From positions 477,090 through 541,089 of the forward strand of contig NZ_PQDH01000002.1 in the NCBI RefSeq assembly GCF_002964605.1: a stretch of DNA of 64,000 bases, read 5' to 3'. How positions within the stretch are numbered: position 1 is the first letter of the stretch; each line of letters begins with the position of its first letter. Positions 61,067-64,000 of this stretch are shown here, piece after piece. Source of the stretch: Vallitalea okinawensis. Lineage in GTDB: Bacteria > Bacillota > Clostridia > Lachnospirales > PQDH01. Below the pieces are notes generated by a model. It was not told where the DNA came from. It ran no database searches and was given only the letters and a program-made list of their open reading frames with translations. The position numbers were made by a program, and so were the translations under genes.

Positions 61067-61942
61067 ATGGCATTAATACGTTCACTTGTATCAAGACTTT
61101 TTGACATATTTAACTACATATTACTAGGAACTATATCATTAACTGCGGTATTACCATTTGTTTACGTCATTGTAGCTTCATTTACCCCGCCTGAAATACT
61201 AGCAAAAAATCAGTTTATATTGATTCCCAAAGAAATTTCATTTGAAGCATACGAATACATATTTTCCACTAGCACCATTACAAGAGCTCTTTTAGTTTCT
61301 ATTAGCATTACTATAATAGGTACATTTTTTAATATCATTATGACAGTACTCATGGCTTATCCACTAGCTTATAAGCCACTAAAAGGTCGTAAAATATTAT
61401 TATTTATGATTACCTTTACAATGATGTTTTCTGGAGGAATTATTCCCTCTTATATGGTGATTCAAAAGTTGGGGTTAATGAATAGTTATGCAGCATTAAT
61501 TTTGCCAAGTAGTATCAGTGCATTCAATCTTATAATTTTTAAAAACTTTTTTCAAGGATTACCTAACGAACTTTCTGAATCTGCAAAGATTGATGGATGC
61601 AATGACCTATTTATTCTATTTAGAATTATACTACCCATATCATTACCACTTATAGCTACATTTGTTATTATGTACGGGGTTGCTCATTGGAACTCATGGT
61701 TTGGTGCTGTCTTATATATGAATGATAGTAAAAAATGGCCTATCCAGGTAGTTCTACGACAAATCATAACTTCTGCATCAGGAATTGGTGATAGTGAATC
61801 AACAGAAATGGGGATAATTGTTCCTCCTCAAAGTGTCAGAATGTGTACGATTACAATAGCAACAGTACCAATCCTATGTATTTACCCTTTTTTACAAAAA
61901 TATTTTACAAAAGGACTAATGATAGGCTCTGTGAAAGGGTAG
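61067..61942 (+). CDS. ABC transporter permease, YtcP/LplC type
   Basis: 291 residues, six membrane segments and the EAA loop 'SESAKIDGCNDLFILFRIIL'. The end 'KGLMIGSVKG' is standard for the class. It begins 12 bp after the LplB-type gene with GGAGGG upstream. Confidence 0.92.
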   Translation: MALIRSLVSRLFDIFNYILLGTISLTAVLPFVYVIVASFTPPEILAKNQFILIPKEISFEAYEYIFSTSTITRALLVSISITIIGTFFNIIMTVLMAYPLAYKPLKGRKILLFMITFTMMFSGGIIPSYMVIQKLGLMNSYAALILPSSISAFNLIIFKNFFQGLPNELSESAKIDGCNDLFILFRIILPISLPLIATFVIMYGVAHWNSWFGAVLYMNDSKKWPIQVVLRQIITSASGIGDSESTEMGIIVPPQSVRMCTITIATVPILCIYPFLQKYFTKGLMIGSVKG

Positions 61943-62071
61943 TAAAACTTTACAAGAATCAAATAAATATTTATACTAATGTACATCAACTTAACTTTTG
62001 GATTTGAGATGTAGATGAGTATTGATATAGAAAATACCTGATGTATTCAGGTTGAAAATGGAGGGGTAAGA

Positions 62072-63667
62072 ATGTTTAGAACTAAGGGCGTAAAGAGATT
62101 TTTATCTATTTTATGTACAACGATTTTACTTGTTATTATTTTGGCAGGATGTGGAAGTACAGATGAACAAGTCTTAGGTACATCTGATCAAAAAGATAAT
62201 GGTACAGTTACAGAAACAAAAACGAGTGAAAAAGAAAATGTTGCACCTGAAAAGGCATCTATTATGATCCCACTATATTCTGCTGAGGCACCACCAAAAG
62301 ATAGTCCTATATACGGAATGATTAATGAGATTACCAAAGCAGAATTAGATATTCAATTTATACCATCTGATTCTTATAATGAAAAAATAAACGTTGCCAT
62401 AGCTTCGAATGAGTTACCTGATACCTTTGTTATAACTGATTTTAAGGGATCTACTTTTGTGAATGCAGCTCGTTCAGGTATGTTTTGGGATATGACTGAT
62501 TATCTGCCTCATACACAATATCTATCTAAAAATTATGATGAAGTAACTCTATATAATGCTTCACTTGATGGGCGTCATTATATGTTACCACGTAGTCGAG
62601 TATTGGTTAGAAATTCAGTTAACTACCGAGTTGATTGGCTGGAGAAATTAGGCTTAGAAGCGCCTTCTACACCTGATGAAATCTATGAGGTAGCTAAAGC
62701 TTTTGCTGAACAAGATCCAGATGAGAATGGTATAGATGATACCATCGGATTTATTACTGGTGTCAGTCCTTCTAATTCAAGCATCGGAGGACTATCAAAC
62801 ATTGTAGTAGCTTATGGTGGACCATTTGTTTGGGGAGAAGATGACAATGGTGAGTTAAAACCAAACTTTTTCTTTCCTGCATATAAGGATGCTTTAGAGT
62901 GGTATAAAAAATTATACGATGAAGGTCTTTTAAACAAGGACTTTGCAGCAGTATCAGGTAACCGTATATATGAAATCATGAATGCAGAACAAGCTGGATT
63001 GAATATAGCCAATTGTGACGAGCTTGTTAATCGCTTTGATCCACTCTTAAAGCTTAAAGCAAAAGATAATCCCGATATAAAACTTGAAGATATTTTTGGT
63101 TTTACAGCTGGTCCATTAAGTAATAACGGTGGTGAGATAAAATTACCTGCAGGAAGAGGTTTTTGGGGTGGTTTTGCATTCCCGAAAACAACGTTAGAAA
63201 CAGAAGACAGAATGTTAGAAGTTCTAAACATTGTCGATATGTTTGACTCACCTGAAGCTAAAGATTTGCTTCGGTGGGGTGTTGAGGGTATCCACTATGA
63301 ACGAGTAGATGGAAAAGCAAAGCAAACTGATGACATTCCATTATATACAAAAGAGGTTGACCCATTTGCTCAGTTACTTGTTACTGGTAGATTAACACCA
63401 AACACCCCTGGTATATTACCATTTATGAGTGAGAAAGTTGAGATATATTATGCTGATAATGCTAAACATGCACTTTCTGACCTTACAGGTCCACTCATTT
63501 CAGATACAGCAGCACAAAAAGGTGCTCAACTTGAGAAAATTGTAAACGATGCTAGCATTAAATATATCATGGGGATTATTGACTTAACAGAATGGGAAAA
63601 GAGTATAGAAGAATGGCAAAAACAAGGTGGAGATGATATTATTAGAGAATATAATTCGCAAAAATAA
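62072..63667 (+). CDS. LplA-type extracellular substrate-binding lipoprotein
   Basis: 531 residues. Lipoprotein signal ending 'IILAGC' (C27). The mature part is of the large LplA class, with 'FVITDFKGSTFV', 'YRVDWLEKLGLEAPSTPDEI' and a calcium-loop-like 'DPDENGIDD'. GGAGGGG precedes the ATG. It closes the operon; the 129-bp gap from the permease holds no clear promoter. Confidence 0.9.
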   Translation: MFRTKGVKRFLSILCTTILLVIILAGCGSTDEQVLGTSDQKDNGTVTETKTSEKENVAPEKASIMIPLYSAEAPPKDSPIYGMINEITKAELDIQFIPSDSYNEKINVAIASNELPDTFVITDFKGSTFVNAARSGMFWDMTDYLPHTQYLSKNYDEVTLYNASLDGRHYMLPRSRVLVRNSVNYRVDWLEKLGLEAPSTPDEIYEVAKAFAEQDPDENGIDDTIGFITGVSPSNSSIGGLSNIVVAYGGPFVWGEDDNGELKPNFFFPAYKDALEWYKKLYDEGLLNKDFAAVSGNRIYEIMNAEQAGLNIANCDELVNRFDPLLKLKAKDNPDIKLEDIFGFTAGPLSNNGGEIKLPAGRGFWGGFAFPKTTLETEDRMLEVLNIVDMFDSPEAKDLLRWGVEGIHYERVDGKAKQTDDIPLYTKEVDPFAQLLVTGRLTPNTPGILPFMSEKVEIYYADNAKHALSDLTGPLISDTAAQKGAQLEKIVNDASIKYIMGIIDLTEWEKSIEEWQKQGGDDIIREYNSQK

Positions 63668-63690
63668 ATTTAGAAAGGCTAATAAATATG

Positions 63691-63727
63691 AAAACCATCC
63701 TAATCCAATAATTAGGATGGTTTTTAA
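63691..63727. terminator. Strong terminator after the LplA-type gene
   Basis: AAAACCATCCTAAT (63691-63704) pairs with ATTAGGATGGTTTT (63711-63724), T run after. It also serves the converging partial gene. Confidence 0.85.
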
Positions 63728-63744
63728 TACTCTTCATCTAGTAT

Positions 63745-64000
63745 TTAATTTGATGCTGCCGCAACAGTTGCTGCTGAGATGGCAGTGATCATTGCCGCCT
63801 GTTGCGCTGCTATGATAGCTTCTATTGAGATGCTAAGTGTTGTGGATACTAACGTGTCGTTTGACTTATTCTCAATGTATTCACTCGTTATGATTGCTGA
63901 AGCAATTAATAAGTTCATGCCTTTCCCAAGCCACTTATAACCCTTTTGATTCTTTATAAAATTTAATACTTCAACGAGATCATCAAGTATTTCATCTTTT
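63745..64000 (-). CDS. Unknown protein with Ala-rich C-terminus (partial)
   Basis: Only the last 84 or so residues are in the window; the start lies to the right. It reads 'DEILDDLVEVLNFIKNQKGY' then 'KWLGKGMNLLIASAIITSEY' and ends in an Ala/Ile/Ser-rich helical tail 'AAQQAAMITAISAATVAAAS'. No family was recognised. It converges with the LplA-type gene. Confidence 0.6.
   Translation of the reverse strand, partial: KDEILDDLVEVLNFIKNQKGYKWLGKGMNLLIASAIITSEYIENKSNDTLVSTTLSISIEAIIAAQQAAMITAISAATVAAASN

Noticed and set aside
62812..63231. A 139-codon minus-strand frame
   Set aside because: Lies inside the LplA-type gene, whose lipobox and domain content are clear.

Overview
The window is low-GC DNA with Shine-Dalgarno-led genes, TTG/GTG starts and stem-loop terminators. 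Its gene families (YesM/YesN and AraC regulators, CUT1 sugar ABC transporters, GPH symporters, corrinoid methyltransferase parts) point to an anaerobic, saccharolytic clostridium of the Lachnospirales/Vallitalea kind. That placement rests on gene content and codon habit, not on a marker gene. No rRNA, tRNA, CRISPR array, IS element or phage gene was seen, and the only clear broken gene is a frameshifted YcxB-like gene at about 46.4-46.9 kb.

Layout. 0-6.6 kb: a cut TetR gene, a DesK/LiaS-type two-component pair, a three-gene ABC-2 exporter and a beta-carbonic anhydrase. 6.6-10.7 kb: a TetR regulator, an ArsR-like regulator that appears to share its operator with the MFS exporter downstream, and an AlkD-like protein. 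10.9-22.6 kb, all on the minus strand: a corrinoid methyl-transfer island with two B12-binding proteins, two UROD-family methyltransferases (one fused to a thioredoxin domain), a three-module reductive activator, a CobW-type GTPase, two PocR-AraC sensors and a GPH symporter. 22.7-32.0 kb: an XRE-DUF5680 regulator, then a sugar module of GH127, an unsecreted beta-helix/PKD protein, a CUT1 ABC importer and a divergent AraC gene. 32.1-35.0 kb: a redox operon (EFR1 flavodoxin-ferredoxin, 2Fe-2S ferredoxin, radical SAM protein, MarR). 35.2-37.7 kb: a cytoplasmic Cys-type sulfatase with a divergent AraC gene. 37.8-41.4 kb: GNAT, small membrane protein, DAHP synthase and serine hydrolase. 41.4-46.3 kb: a GH3 plus GPH pair with a divergent AraC gene. 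46.4-49.7 kb: the broken YcxB gene, DUF1456, and a membrane acyltransferase with a MerR-type promoter and the likely MerR partner. 49.8-56.4 kb: CUT1 ABC importer with YesM/YesN. 56.5-57.4 kb: an orphan OpuAC-type binding protein. 57.5-63.7 kb: a large membrane AraC sensor divergent from an LplB/YtcP/LplA-type importer. A partial unknown gene closes the window.

How it fits together. Most of the window consists of separate substrate modules, each with an importer, sometimes a cytoplasmic enzyme, and a private AraC or two-component regulator. The corrinoid island is the most distinctive. It carries the carrier, methyltransferase, reactivation and sensing parts of an anaerobic demethylation pathway, but no recognisable MttB/MtgB-type gene and no pterin-binding methyltransferase. 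Its transporter is a GPH symporter, which suggests a methylated glycoside- or sugar-like methyl donor; this is inference from context.
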